The notes under the pieces were generated by a model that saw nothing but the letters and a program-made list of their open reading frames with translations, was not told the origin of the DNA and made no database searches. This document shows, piece after piece, positions 1-11,071 of a stretch of 64,000 nt of DNA. The position numbers and the translations under genes were made by a program. The stretch lies in NCBI GenBank assembly GCA_003665825.1, contig QPFY01000004.1:1240001-1304000 (forward strand), written 5' to 3'. Source of the stretch: Microbotryum silenes-acaulis. Lineage: Eukaryota > Basidiomycota > Microbotryomycetes > Microbotryales > Microbotryaceae. The stretch's first letter is position 1, and each line of letters begins with the position of its first letter.

Positions 1-785
1 ACGTGCACTCAAAAACTACAAAACACGAAAAGGGTTCACGAGGGAGGCTCAATGTAGGAGTTGGATCTGGCTAGGCTAAACAAGGACAAGTCGCCTGCCA
101 CTTAGCACCGCCAGCGTAAGAGTTCCGAGGTGAAACCAATTCGAAAGCAACAGAAAAAGAAAAGGGGACCTTGTCGACCTAGGTGGAGATGGCTTGAAGA
201 CCGTGTGCAGCTAGATTGATGCGTACACTATAAGTAAGCTACCTGGTACCATAGGATTAGGGTACATGCTACTCACGAATGTTAAGGGTACCGTGAACCT
301 CCTTTCATCCGAGCAGGTGAGATCGGTCCACTCGGTGACGCAGTGGAGGCTACTGTGTGGAGTGTAGGCGAGGATCGAATCGTCAGCCCCGCGTCGTCAA
401 GGGCCGGCGAGCACGATCGAACCATCGATCGATCAAGGGTCAAAGCAAAGACTCACGGGGTACGATCAAATGCAAGCGGTCTTGTGGACCAGGAACAACC
501 TCAGTGACATGCCGTAGGCGCCATTCAACACTCGTCGACGAGTGGATAGGCTGATGGCAAGCCGTAACGCAGTGAGAGACGGTAAGGTCGGAGGCAGTGG
601 CGAGGTGGGAAGCGAGAGATCGCAGTGAGAGGGGAGAGGGGAGAGGTGGTGTGGGGAAAGATGATGGAGGTGGTGTGGTGAAAGATGGACGCGAGACGGG
701 TAAACACGAGACGAGTCAGTCCGACCCTACGCCACACGAACACGATCACAGCTAGGTGGTTACTCACACTTTTGACGGTGGGAGG

Positions 786-911
786 GATCGAGCGACAGAC
801 TCTACCACACCACAAAGGCCACCGTTTCGTATCCTCCTGAAAAGGGGGGCGATGTCGGCAAGATTAAGTGGTGCACAAAGTGTAGAGCGCGTCGACGAGG
901 GAAGGAAGGAG
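786..911 (+). repeat. Direct repeat A, copy 1
   Basis: About 126 bp nearly identical to 1297-1422. The shared core runs from GATCGARCGACAGACTCTAC through the GAGCGCGTCGACGAGG segment. The two copies are in the same orientation, about 511 bp apart, and differ by a handful of substitutions. Confidence 0.85.
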
Positions 912-1296
912 GGGGAGGGAGGCTGGGGAAGGCAAATTGGGAGGGGTCAAAGACGAGTGAGGTGAGACGACAACGATAAGACGCGGTAAACGAGAGACGA
1001 GGTAAACGAGATGCGAGGTGAGATGGGATAGGGTGGGATCGGGTGAGGGGAGGTCAAGGTCAAGGTGAAGGTGGAATCAAGGTGGGGTGAAACGAGGGTC
1101 AGGTGAGGTGAGAGGTGAGGGGAGAGGAGTGTCGAATGAAGTTGAAATGAGGGGGGATGAAGATGAGAGGTGGAGGTGAGGTGGAGGTGGCGTCGCCACG
1201 ATCGAGTCAGCATCACCGCTCGAGGCACAAACAAGCTCGCTCGAGTCGCACCAGGCATCAATCAACTCACAGGTAGAGAGGGTGGGAAGGGGGGAT

Positions 1297-1422
1297 GATC
1301 GAACGACAGACTCTACCACACCACAAAGGCCACCGTTTCGTATCCTCCTGAAAAGGGGGGCGATATCGGCAAGATTAAGTGGTGCGAGAAGTGCAGAGCG
1401 CGTCGACGAGGAGAAGGAAGGA
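1297..1422 (+). repeat. Direct repeat A, copy 2
   Basis: Second copy of the block at 786-911, same orientation. The tail of this copy runs straight into a block (from about 1450) that resembles positions 5965 onward, so the repeats are nested or composite. Confidence 0.85.
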
Positions 1423-1554
1423 GAAAGAGAGAGAGGCGACGAGCTCGAGGTGGTCGCCGACTTGGGTGCGGGGTGTGCGCTTGGCAGAATGAGTCATCTC
1501 ATCGATATGACGCCACGCTGTGACTTCAACCTTTCGATCTTCTCCACCTCTGCC

Positions 1555-1860
1555 GAGCGCGGCCGAGCGCGGCTGAGAGCGCCGAAGATCTGAACGGACA
1601 GGGGACTGTGCACCCCACATCGAGGCCAACGATCCACCCCTCGGAAAGACCGAGTACCTTGTCGATCAAGCTCGGTCAAGTCTCAGCAAGTAGGTTGAGC
1701 TCTAAGAATTACCCCAGAGTTGAGATCGCCGCGATCGATACAGCGGTTGTCGCTCCAGCAGCTTGGTCCGAGTTGGGACGACCCCGAACTCCGAGTCCGC
1801 CGCGGAGCTGAGTTGCGGGGCCGGCTTCACGCGAGAGCTCCGACGCAGCGAGTCGAGGCT
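1555..1860 (+). repeat. Diverged dispersed repeat B, copy 1
   Basis: About 300 bp align by eye with roughly 6055-6365. Both carry, in order, a CGGACAGG..CTGTGC-like stretch, GAGACCGARTACCTTGTC, ATCGATACAG, CCAGCAGCTT and GAGAGCTCCGACGCAG. Spacing is nearly conserved with many substitutions. It has no coding frame I recognise, so it is probably an old non-autonomous element. Confidence 0.65.
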
Positions 1861-2302
1861 GTCATGCAAGTAGGGTGGCACCCAAATACAAAATCATATT
1901 GAAAGAAGAAAAGGGTTTTTTTATTTACATGTACGTCGAACCATTGTTCATCAGAAAATTGGCGGATTCTCGCTGCCTAGATCGTGGACGCTCAAGCTCC
2001 CCACTGCGATCTTCCGAAAGGAGGCCGCCGCCTTGACCAGACTAAGATTGAGAGCAAAAATAATGAATATGGGGTACAGGCTATTTTACGGTACAATTTT
2101 AAATATTATGGTGCATCTTCTCACACTACTCTGAGCTCGAACGACCTTTGTTGGACCTGCCCTCGTTTGCTTTTCGGCTCGGAGCGAGCTAGCGGGCAGC
2201 GTGACGTTCTCGAACACCCTTCTCTCTCGGGGGACCAACCTGAGCAGCGCGCTGGTTTCCCTCGTCGGCAAGATCGATGGCAAGTCGCTTCCTCAGAGCC
2301 CC

Positions 2303-2397
2303 TTCTATGGTATAGCAAAGCGGTCGATCAAAGATGATATGATAAGATAGGGGAAAAGATGAGAGTGAGACTGAAGGCGAAAGAGACGAGAGAGAGC
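2303..2397 (+). repeat. 95-bp repeat C, copy 1
   Basis: Starts TTCTATGGTATAGC and ends GAGAGAGC. It matches 6974-7068 over 95 bp with a single visible mismatch (GAGAGTGAG versus GAGACTGAG). The near identity, against the diverged repeat B nearby, suggests a younger duplication or conserved mobile sequence. Confidence 0.9.
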
Positions 2398-2803
2398 AGT
2401 TAAATTTGGTGCTTCGCGATCTTTGGTCCAGGGAGACGAGAACACGAACTTCAGTCAACGGTCGATAGCAGAGTCACGGATTCGGAGGCGCCGCTCGAAC
2501 CGGAATCTGGCTTCGAGATCCATAAGTCTTGGAGATTGGAAGTTGCCGATGGTCTGACGGGGCCCTAAAATATTCAACGCCGCGACAGTTTTGATGCCAA
2601 TATGACTCCTCCCGAGAGGTAGACCGCATACCGCGCCATCGGTAACTTGGCCGTCGGACGGAGCCTGACGCATGACGGAGCCTACCAGTAGCGACAGCTG
2701 TTAGGGCACGGTCAAACACGGTCACGTGCCGTTTGATTCTTGAAGCCGCCAGCACGCGCCAGACAAGCTTGAACTCGCTCTTTGTTTCAAGGCACGCGAC
2801 GCC

Positions 2804-5350
2804 ATGGCAATGTCGATGACACCAGTGGCAAAGAAGTCTGTCGTCACCAAAATGTATCGACAGACGAGTGTATCCTCCAGCTCTGGCTCAGCTCTCCTAG
2901 GCAGCGGCGCGTCGACATCGTCGTCCCGTGGGACAACGGGTCCACCACCAGCCGCCATCACCCAGCACACGACATCGCCGTGCGCCTCCACCTGCGCCAG
3001 CGACGGAGCAGCGAGACATCAACAATGCGACCACCCGCCCATCGCCGGTGGTGCGTTTTCCGTCAAGCGAGCCAGCTCGATGCGAGCCACGATACCTCGA
3101 CGCAGCGACCACGGCGGTCGTTCAATGATCGGCCGTTCTGCACGCGACGCATCAGCCAAGCTTGAAGTTACTAGCCAGCGAGCGGGACCAATGCGCGATA
3201 GCGAGAACCAAAGCACGCCTTCAAGAATAGACGTACCTTTCAACCGCGATCTCACGGTCGACACAGGATTACGAGGTACGTTCGTCGATCCGCTCGACTG
3301 GAACTTGAGCTTGGGCGACAAGAATCTCCTCGGCACCAGCGGCAGGCGGGCGCGAATTGACCGGACCTCTGAACTTGTCTTTCCTCGTACAGCACGATCA
3401 GCTACCCCGTCTGGGTCTTCCGGCTCGATGCTACCACCTCCATTTGCGTCTCGCCGGGTTCCACCCTCTGCCGCTCCTGCAGCTCTCCTCCGCAAGGTCT
3501 TTTCCAAGGCAGAGTCTTCGGCTCCTCTCAAGCGAAAGCTGATCGCCGACGAAGCCATCGATTCCACCGTTCAAGGCGCATCCGACATCCTCGCTGGAGC
3601 GCCGCCTAAGCCCCGCACGAAAACTTTGGCACTGACCGCTTCGGCCTGCCACTCGACGCCGCGGTCGCAAACGAGGTCTGCTGAGCGGAGACGATCTCTC
3701 GGCTCCGGCGTCAGAGCCACCGGTCCTGCCCTGTCCTTGTTATCGCACGGTGCCAAGAGGATGTCTTCCAGACACGTGGCGTCCACCTCAATCTTCCCGG
3801 AACCGACGTCAACACCTAGTCGTCTGTCTCGAGCGCCTTCCATGTCGCTGCAAGCATCCACTGCTCAACGCTCTGCGATCCCCTTGTCGAGCACTAGGAT
3901 GGTCAAGGGTAGCGGGCTGAGTGGCACATCGTCGACAGGGGAAGGAATCAAAGAGGAGCCCACTAATCGCAGAACCATGACCGCTTCGAGTGAAACCACT
4001 CCAGACCAATCGGTTATCCCTCCGGCCCCGTCTACAACTCAAAGTGCTCGGAGGAAGAAAGATTACGCTTTGTCCTTGAAACCTAAGATGGGATCCCCGG
4101 CACAACAGTTTCTACCCGATGCTTCTGTACCACACTTTCTACGGTCCCGTAGTGGATCGAATCGATCTGCGTCGACGGCGGCATCGTTTCGATCAGCCTC
4201 GGGGGATATCTCGCAGTCGACAACACGTCCCGCGAGGCAGCGGCAGTCACGCGACTCCTGGGAGACGGTCCCACTTTCCTCGCGCCGAACCTCGTTCGCA
4301 CCTAGCATTGTACCGCAAGAAAGGATCAGCCACTTGGCCTCGAAAATGCCTGCCCCGTGCCCTTCATCGGCCCATGCACTGCTGAAGCTGTCGATCGACC
4401 CGCCAGAATCGATCGCGGGTGATATCAGCTGGGAGTCGATCGCCCAAGATCGACCCACTCCTGCGTTCGACATCGACTCGAGCCATACGCCGTCCAGGTT
4501 CGAAGACGCCTCGAGGGTGAACAATTCCGATGGTCCCCCCTACCGCTCAGCTATTTCATACGCTTCCCCTGACCACGACGCAAAGCTCCAAGCGGCACTG
4601 CGCGGAACCGCTCCGACGTCTGCGAAAACAGACGGTACCGAGGAAGATCCCACCCTGGGCTTAGTACGTGGCGCACATCGAGCGGTCGGTCGAGGATCCA
4701 CGACGCTTGAAGAGATGCTTAGGACGACGTTGCTCACTGCAAGTCGCTCACATGCCGACGCCGTCCCCGACCGCGACACATGGCTCATCGATGGTTCTGT
4801 CGGCGAGACCATGCGAGCAGACCTCAACAACGCGACGGTGCCGTCGACGCCGCACCAGCTGAGCCTGAACCAGATCGTCCGAGACCCCTCAGCTGTGGCG
4901 ATCCTTCGGGACGACTTTGATCGGACGTACGCCCGAGCGCAAGACCTCGAATTTGTGGTTGCGCAACAGGCGCGGGAGCTCGAAGACCTACGAACGACCG
5001 AAGCAGCCCAGCGTACGCGAGCCGAGGCACTTGGGAGGGAAGGCGACGCGTCGACTATGCGGCTCGATGCGATGGCGAAAGTTATTGACGAACTCGAGCG
5101 GGAGCTTGAGCAAGCGAGGAGCGCGGAGGCACGAACGACTGGTTATCTCGCTCCGAGCGATGCAGCTGCTGCCAACGGCAAAATTATTGCCGAGGCTGTC
5201 AATGCTATCTCGATGATCAAGCACGTTGCAGATGCGTTTGCGCATCTGAATCAGGTGGCCGAGTTGCAACGTGAAGATGTCGGCGATCAAATGAAGGCTC
5301 TGGAGGTGATGAAACGGGGCTTTGAGCTCATGACCCCAACCTGGGCCTAG
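2804..5350 (+). CDS. Ser-rich protein with C-terminal coiled coil (848 aa)
   Basis: A single uninterrupted frame from an ATG in good context (GCCATGG) to TAG, 848 codons; an internal ATG nine bases downstream is an alternative start. I do not recognise the family. About residues 1-690 are low-complexity, rich in Ser, Thr, Arg and Pro, with many RRSS/SRR patches and no globular motif I can name. About residues 700-840 are charged and heptad-like, with EFVVAQQARELEDLRT and IDELERELEQARS segments, so a coiled coil and oligomerisation or a scaffold role are likely. A long disordered N-terminus plus a terminal coiled coil is typical of fungal cytoskeleton, septum or spindle adaptors, but nothing ties it to one. 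It stands alone between gene-poor regions. That it is coding is well supported by length; function is unknown. Confidence 0.75.
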   Translation: MAMSMTPVAKKSVVTKMYRQTSVSSSSGSALLGSGASTSSSRGTTGPPPAAITQHTTSPCASTCASDGAARHQQCDHPPIAGGAFSVKRASSMRATIPRRSDHGGRSMIGRSARDASAKLEVTSQRAGPMRDSENQSTPSRIDVPFNRDLTVDTGLRGTFVDPLDWNLSLGDKNLLGTSGRRARIDRTSELVFPRTARSATPSGSSGSMLPPPFASRRVPPSAAPAALLRKVFSKAESSAPLKRKLIADEAIDSTVQGASDILAGAPPKPRTKTLALTASACHSTPRSQTRSAERRRSLGSGVRATGPALSLLSHGAKRMSSRHVASTSIFPEPTSTPSRLSRAPSMSLQASTAQRSAIPLSSTRMVKGSGLSGTSSTGEGIKEEPTNRRTMTASSETTPDQSVIPPAPSTTQSARRKKDYALSLKPKMGSPAQQFLPDASVPHFLRSRSGSNRSASTAASFRSASGDISQSTTRPARQRQSRDSWETVPLSSRRTSFAPSIVPQERISHLASKMPAPCPSSAHALLKLSIDPPESIAGDISWESIAQDRPTPAFDIDSSHTPSRFEDASRVNNSDGPPYRSAISYASPDHDAKLQAALRGTAPTSAKTDGTEEDPTLGLVRGAHRAVGRGSTTLEEMLRTTLLTASRSHADAVPDRDTWLIDGSVGETMRADLNNATVPSTPHQLSLNQIVRDPSAVAILRDDFDRTYARAQDLEFVVAQQARELEDLRTTEAAQRTRAEALGREGDASTMRLDAMAKVIDELERELEQARSAEARTTGYLAPSDAAAANGKIIAEAVNAISMIKHVADAFAHLNQVAELQREDVGDQMKALEVMKRGFELMTPTWA

Positions 5351-6054
5351 GCCGGGGCAGCAACACCTGTCGTACCGCATGATCCTCGAAGTGTTTGCAA
5401 TGTATTCACAGGCTCAAGGTATGTCTGCGCGTATTACATTGTTGGATGAGATGTGGCTGGGGGACCTGCTGAATGGGCTGCATCGACCGGGCAGGCGGAA
5501 CGATAGGCCGGGTTTGTAGGCACTGTCTAGGGAGAGCTGTTGAGCGAGGCAACTAAAGTCAACGAGATCCTTATGTAAACCTTCTGATCATTCAAAGAAG
5601 TCTACGACCAAAGAATGGACAGAAAACAAGACAAGAGCGCCAATAGTGCCAGGTCTGGACAAACTCTGAGGCAACGGATTCGTCAGCGCCAGCAGGCTGG
5701 CAGGCCGTGGCAAAAGGGTGATGATGCAGTGGTGGGCTTGGGGTCAGTATGAGTCCGAGCACTTTCAGCGGATCAAAGACGGCCTTCCCACCCGATCGAC
5801 GACAATTGAGCAAAACCAAGAAGAGCCACGGATCGGGAGATTGCGGGCATGGGTAAACTGCCACGAGAATCTCGAGATGTTGCCGAGGTGGTGCACGGAT
5901 CATCGCGTTTGCACGGCCCCACTGAGGCAGATCCAAGCTGATGAAGAACCAAGAACAGAGAGAAGTGTGCGAGGTGGTCGCTGACTTGGGAGTGAGCGAC
6001 GCGTGTAGTATATGAGTCAGATCAATAACGCCACCGCTTCTGGTCCTCTGAAAC

Positions 6055-6365
6055 TCTGCCGAGCGCGAAGCGGCGCGGGTCTGAAGCGTAATCGCGGACA
6101 GGACACCGTGCCCCTCACACCGACGTCAACCCTCCACTCCTCGGAGAGACCGAATACCTTGTCAATCAAGCTCTTTCGAAAAGATCGAGCTCCGAGCATC
6201 ATCCCAGAGTCGCGATTGCCCCAATCGATACAGTGTTTGTTGCCCCAGCAGCTTTGTTCGAGCTGGAACGACCTCGCTTCCACTTTGATTTACCGCGAAC
6301 TCCCACACGGAACTGGGTTGCGGTGCGGCGCTCACCGTGACTCGAGAGCTCCGACGCAGGGATTC
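6055..6365 (+). repeat. Diverged dispersed repeat B, copy 2
   Basis: Partner of about 1555-1860, same orientation and order of conserved blocks, including GAGACCGAATACCTTGTC, AATCGATACAG, CCCCAGCAGCTTTG and CGAGAGCTCCGACGCAGG. Similarity also extends weakly upstream (GAGGTGGTCGCYGACTTGGG near 1448 and 5969). Confidence 0.65.
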
Positions 6366-6973
6366 AGAGGAGGAAAAATGAGGACTATTCCCCGAGTAAT
6401 CCAATGTGGAATCTAGATTGAGTGGACACCTTCAGCTTCAGAGGCATGCTTGAGATAACTTCGGTCATAGGCTGCAGAAAGAGTAATTCGATTTTCAAAG
6501 TACCTCTTCACGGGCATGCATCACTGTACATCTGGGTCTTATGGGAGCTCTTATTGGATTGCATAGATATGCACTGTCGTGCACCGGCATGCATGGGAGT
6601 GCATGTGCGGGGAATCCGACCAGAGTACCCCGTGCTCAATCCACGGCCATTCGAATGATTCGTAGCGGAGGCGCCGAAACTGCACGCATACGTGTCCATC
6701 ACTGTGCATCGATATATACAGGTGTTAATTGGTATTTCAGAGTGTTGATAAGGGTTCTACACGAGCGTCGACCCGCTTTGGCTCCATCTCAGCCTACTCC
6801 GAAGGTGTTTGGTTGCTCGGGGAATCGGAAGCTCTGTGCCCTCGTTTGATCCACTTCTTACACGTGCCTGTCAAGTCTCAGAGGTATTCTCGTTCCGTCG
6901 CTGACTCGTCATGAGCCTACTTTCCTACCTCTCTGCGATCACTCCTCATGCATTACCTGACAGTGTGTTCGGG

Positions 6974-7068
6974 TTCTATGGTATAGCAAAGCGGTCGATC
7001 AAAGATGATATGATAAGATAGGGGAAAAGATGAGACTGAGACTGAAGGCGAAAGAGACGAGAGAGAGC
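6974..7068 (+). repeat. 95-bp repeat C, copy 2
   Basis: Near-identical partner of 2303-2397 in the same orientation, 4.67 kb away. The sequence after the match is purine-rich and differs between copies, so the match edge at GAGAGAGC is sharp. Confidence 0.9.
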
Positions 7069-9467
7069 GACCGGAACGGCCGAGAGACGGGGAAGGGAAA
7101 GGGGAGGGGCAGAACCGAGAAACGAGACCGAGTACGAGAACGAAACGCTGAGACTGGAGACTGGAGACAAGGCCGAACGAGACTTGAAACACGCAGAAAG
7201 TGAGAACCAGCTAAGATGCTGTATTGGATCCTAGAAGTGGTCTAGCTAAAAACAAGAAGAAAACTCCCCTCAAACGTTCCGACCATTCAAACCGCTGCGC
7301 TCCTTTCATTCCCCTTCACCCCTTCATCCGCGCATCCGGCCCGGTCTTCCATTCAAATCCCGCCACATGATTCGTCGCTGACAGTCAAGCCTCGAGTCAC
7401 CGAAGTACTGAGTTTACCTGGGGCCGCTTAATTGCTGAGAATTCTGCCGAAACCGGCGTTTTGGCCCTGCCCGAACCGGTGTTGACCTTGACAATTTGAG
7501 ACGACTCCGGAACTCGGCCCCGCTACAACCGAAATGACGCCTGAACCCGGCCCGCTACAGCCGCTGCTTCCGACGGGATCCCGAGTACCACAGTTCTCAC
7601 CCTCATCGTTCTCGATGAATCGACGCAGTGCACTCTGCAGTGGACAAAGGAAGACGTCTCGCAACGGAGCAGGTCGCGGACGGCCGATTCGATCCGAGCG
7701 TGCACGAAGGTACATAGATGTGCAATGTCGTGCAGAGACCTCAGAATGAGTCAGAGAGAAATATAAACGGCCATGCACCTGTATGCACACGTATGCAGGG
7801 ACGAAAGAAGCTGTATTCGTCTGGAACCCCACTGACACTTGCTTCGTCTCGCAACGCGCAGTCGATCACATCCTTCCCTCCGCTGGCGTTCACCCCCGAG
7901 CTCTCGCTAGAGCCAATGTGATCTGTCTCGGCGAGTCGAGCACTAGTGCCGCGCTCGAGCCCAATTTCACCTGTTTCGGCGAGCCAAACAGCGGTGCTTA
8001 CCTCGAGACAAAGGTGAACGGGATAGATCCGACCGCCGTTAACTCATTAGTGAAATCGTCATCACCTCATCAGCATCGACAGTTGGGGTCAGCAGCATAC
8101 TCGCAGCGATGGTTTCCGCCACATTGTCGCGGTCATTTGCAACATCCTCATCTGCGGCAGCTGAGACGACCAGGAGTTGTACATGCCGCGTGTCTTTGTC
8201 CGGAGCGGCTTCGGTGTTGACGCTGCTTGCCGCACTTGTTATCTGTGCACAAGCGTGTAGAGGATCGTTGGCCGATGTCTTCGTTCGTATACCCTGTTCG
8301 TGGATTGTGGAAGCGCAATATTTAGCAATCTTTCGCTTCACACTTTCTAGGGATGTCTTGTGATCCGCCTCAGGCAGATTGATTGGTTCGTTAACAGAAC
8401 TTCTGATGCTGCAAATGAAGAGCTAGAAGGCTCTGTGGCACCGGCCGCCGTCATCCGTCCTCTCCTCGCTTGTCCCTTCCAAAATGAACTTAACTCTAGA
8501 AGCTATAGGAGGCTCGCTCAGCCCAACAGGAATCATATCAAAAAGTTTTATACGATTAAGCGTTGGATAGCTACACTGTAGAATTTGGAAGAGCCCCCTG
8601 ATGTTGGAAGTTCGCCACTCATCCGGTTTCCCAGTGTGGCCGTGAAACTCGCGGCGGCCTGATATGTTTTCGATCGAGTGCCCCGACTCGGGCTCACTCG
8701 TTAGAAAGATGGGGCACCCCACTTGATGCAATGCGCTACAAAATGATGACCACTTATAAGCTAACTAGGTACCAAGATATCCGCATCCCTGAGCGAGTGA
8801 CGAGCGGATGGCTCGCATGCTTCTCACAGCGTCACTTAGTACCGGCTTCGGGAAGACTCGGTGATACGACCAGGAGATGGCAGTCAAGGGAAGACCTGAC
8901 GCCGATATTCTGGGCGAGGGGTTCGAGCTTCGGTGCCTAGCTCGCCGAAGAACCTGGTCAGGACCTTCGACAAGCCGGATTTTGACTTTCAAGTGCTCTT
9001 CGCTACTGCTCCTTGCGGGCTCGGGCGCCGCTGCCGAGCGCCGCTGCAGAAACGGCTGGAACCCGACAGGCCCAGAGAGTACATGTTGGCATGACGACTC
9101 GGAGCATGACGCCGTGTCCCTCGATTTCGATCTTTCACTGGCTTGGGCTACCGTGTGCTTCGACAGACACAGCTGGGTACGTAGGTACCTACAACCAGCT
9201 CTTAGTACTTTCAAAGGACCGCCGTAGTAGTCAGAAGTCGTGCTTCCGAGTTTTCAAGGTAGTTACAAGCCACACTGCGGTATTTGCCGTTTATTGGCAC
9301 ATGATCGTCGCCGTTCGGCCGTGACACGGGCAGAGCGAGTCGGCTTGATTATAAACCTCACTTGGCAGCCATTATTGGGTACCCAGGTTGCCACATACTG
9401 TACTTCCATGGAGGTAGGGTACTGACAACACATTCGGCGGCCCGGTCTCAGGGCCTTTCAAGGAAGA

Positions 9468-9483
9468 GCGGCGCCGGCGCCGC
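9468..9483. repeat. 16-bp perfect GC palindrome
   Basis: GCGGCGCCGGCGCCGC reads the same on both strands. It lies about 250 bp upstream of the start codon at 9734, so it could be a dyad regulatory site or simply a GC-rich chance palindrome. Confidence 0.5.
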
Positions 9484-9733
9484 GCTCACGCGCTGTGCAC
9501 GCGGTCGTCGCTAGCCGTTGAACGTTGATCCGCGTACGTCATAGTCATCCGAACGGCGGGCAAACCGTCATAGCGCTCCCTGCTGATGCTTGAACTTCTC
9601 TCCTCAGTCTCACCAACTTCTATCCCGAGCTTGTGCATCCATCTCTCTCTCTTCTCTTCCCCTCACTCCGGTAACACCAGTTTCCCCTCCGCTACAACTA
9701 CTTCAATTCAAATCTCCCGTCGTAACTTTCAAT

Positions 9734-10563
9734 ATGACCTTGACCCACCCCCAGCAGCAGCAGCCCGCGTACGGAGCGCCTCCCGCAGCCGGTCAAGTAG
9801 GTGGCGCGCCACCACCCCCACCTCAGGGCGGGGAGTTTGCTGGCCAGCACCACCACAACGTCGACAGCTCCTACGATGCCCCGGGCCAACAGAAAGTCTA
9901 CAATTCGGGAGTCGCTCACCACAACAACACTCTCGGGCACTCGCAAGGCCTCCAACACGAGACTGCGCACCACCCCTCGAACGAAGGCCCCGTCGAGAAG
10001 TTGAAGCACCACTTTAGTGGCGAGCACTCGCAGAACCCTAACAACGGCGGAGGCTTCGGCGCTGGATACACTGGCACCGACCACGGTCACTCGAACATCC
10101 ACCCTCAACCTCACAGCCACGGTCATGGTCACTCGGGCGTGAACGAATCCGCTAAAGTTGCATCGGGTGCTCACGTCGGACAAGCTGGCGTCGGCGCCGG
10201 AAGTTAGTAGTGACGAGATGGCTTCCATCCGAGTCCTCGATTTCACAAACAAAGCCTGACTTATTTCATTCCTTCCAGCCACAGACACTGGATCTCACCA
10301 CCATACCGGATCTCGTAAGCCGTACTCACAAGCACATCAATTCTTCCCCTCCACACTCGAAGCTAATATTCACGTTCCTCCTCGACGCAGACCACCACCA
10401 GACGGCTCACAAGCCTTCGGTAGGCGAGAAAATCTCCGGCTCCGCCGATGTTCTCATCGGCAAGTTGACCCAGAACGATGCCAAGATTGCGCAAGGTGAA
10501 GCCAAGAAGACGTTTGGGAAAGATGCATTGGCCGAGGATCGGCCGAGGAACACCATGGCCTGA
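9734..10563 (+). CDS. His/Gln/Pro-rich hydrophilic protein with CsbD-like C-terminus
   Basis: Three-exon model: 9734-10202, 10279-10314 and 10391-10563, giving 225 aa. Donors are GTTAGT and GTAAGC; acceptors are TTCCAG and ACGCAG; both introns are 76 nt. The start is the ATG after a CT-rich leader. The N-terminus is rich in Gln, Pro, Gly and His, with repeated NTLGHSQ, HGHS and HHH runs. The C-terminus (about residues 180-225: VGEKISGSADVLIGKLTQ, then AKIAQGEAKKTFGKDA) resembles the short amphipathic helices of CsbD-like stress proteins and related small fungal stress proteins. No signal peptide or membrane span is seen. The 36-nt middle exon keeps the frame whether included or skipped; inclusion adds a Thr/His/Gly-rich 12-residue segment that continues the flanking composition. 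A role in stress tolerance is inferred from family resemblance only. Confidence 0.75.
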
Positions 10564-11071
10564 GACGCCGACATTCAGGCTGAACGAACCGAGGAGGGGA
10601 TCATTTGTTTAGTTTTCTACATAAGATTAAGATCAAACACGCGAAGTCAGAAGATCACACATGTCCGTGTCCCGTCGCCAATGGCCGAGGCTTTGTCATA
10701 TGGCAACTTAATAACACCAGTGGGATCCCGTTAAATTAATGGGATGATCCCAAATAGCAGGAGAATCGAACGGTATAATGACGAAAGACAGCAGAGAAAC
10801 TATTTTTCACTTAGGACTTGGCCCTCCCCGGCGACCTTAGGACCGGGGCATAGTGGCGAGGGTTTCTCCTTGAATGAGTGTCACAAAATTCGATGAGAGT
10901 GGGAGAGGAAAAGAAAAGGTTAGAGGAAGTGGCGCGGGTTTGCCCCTAATGCCGCTGCAAAATTCAAAGGTTGTCAACTCGGTTACACACCCGCGTGCTC
11001 GAGGCCATCATTCTCACAGGAGATCATGCTGGACAGCCCGTTTTGTTGCGGTCTCGACGACGATCTGAGCC

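Larger units (their letters stand above)
1..2803. other. Gene-poor, repeat-bearing region
   Basis: I find no convincing gene here. The open frames are short, Arg/Ser-rich and overlap on both strands, as expected of random GC-rich sequence. The stretch from about 600 to 1200 is strongly purine-biased on the plus strand, with irregular GAGGTGAG-like units. It holds one copy pair of a roughly 126-bp direct repeat (786-911 and 1297-1422), one copy of a 95-bp repeat (2303-2397) and one copy of a diverged repeat (about 1555-1860) whose partners lie in the next gene-poor region. It looks like decayed mobile or subtelomere-like DNA, but no transposase or reverse transcriptase frame is visible. Confidence 0.6.
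5351..9733. other. Gene-poor, repeat-bearing region
   Basis: About 4.4 kb without a gene I can support. It contains the second copies of repeats B (about 6055-6365) and C (6974-7068). The open frames are under 150 codons, of skewed composition, and have no recognisable domain. A perfect 16-bp GC palindrome lies at 9468-9483. From about 9590 the plus strand turns CT-rich and is probably the promoter or 5' UTR of the gene starting at 9734. Confidence 0.55.

Noticed and set aside
9468..9520. GC palindrome followed by CTAG at about 9513 as a third Helitron end
   Set aside because: CTAG is followed by C, not T, lies about 30 nt from the palindrome, and the 211-bp family sequence is absent.
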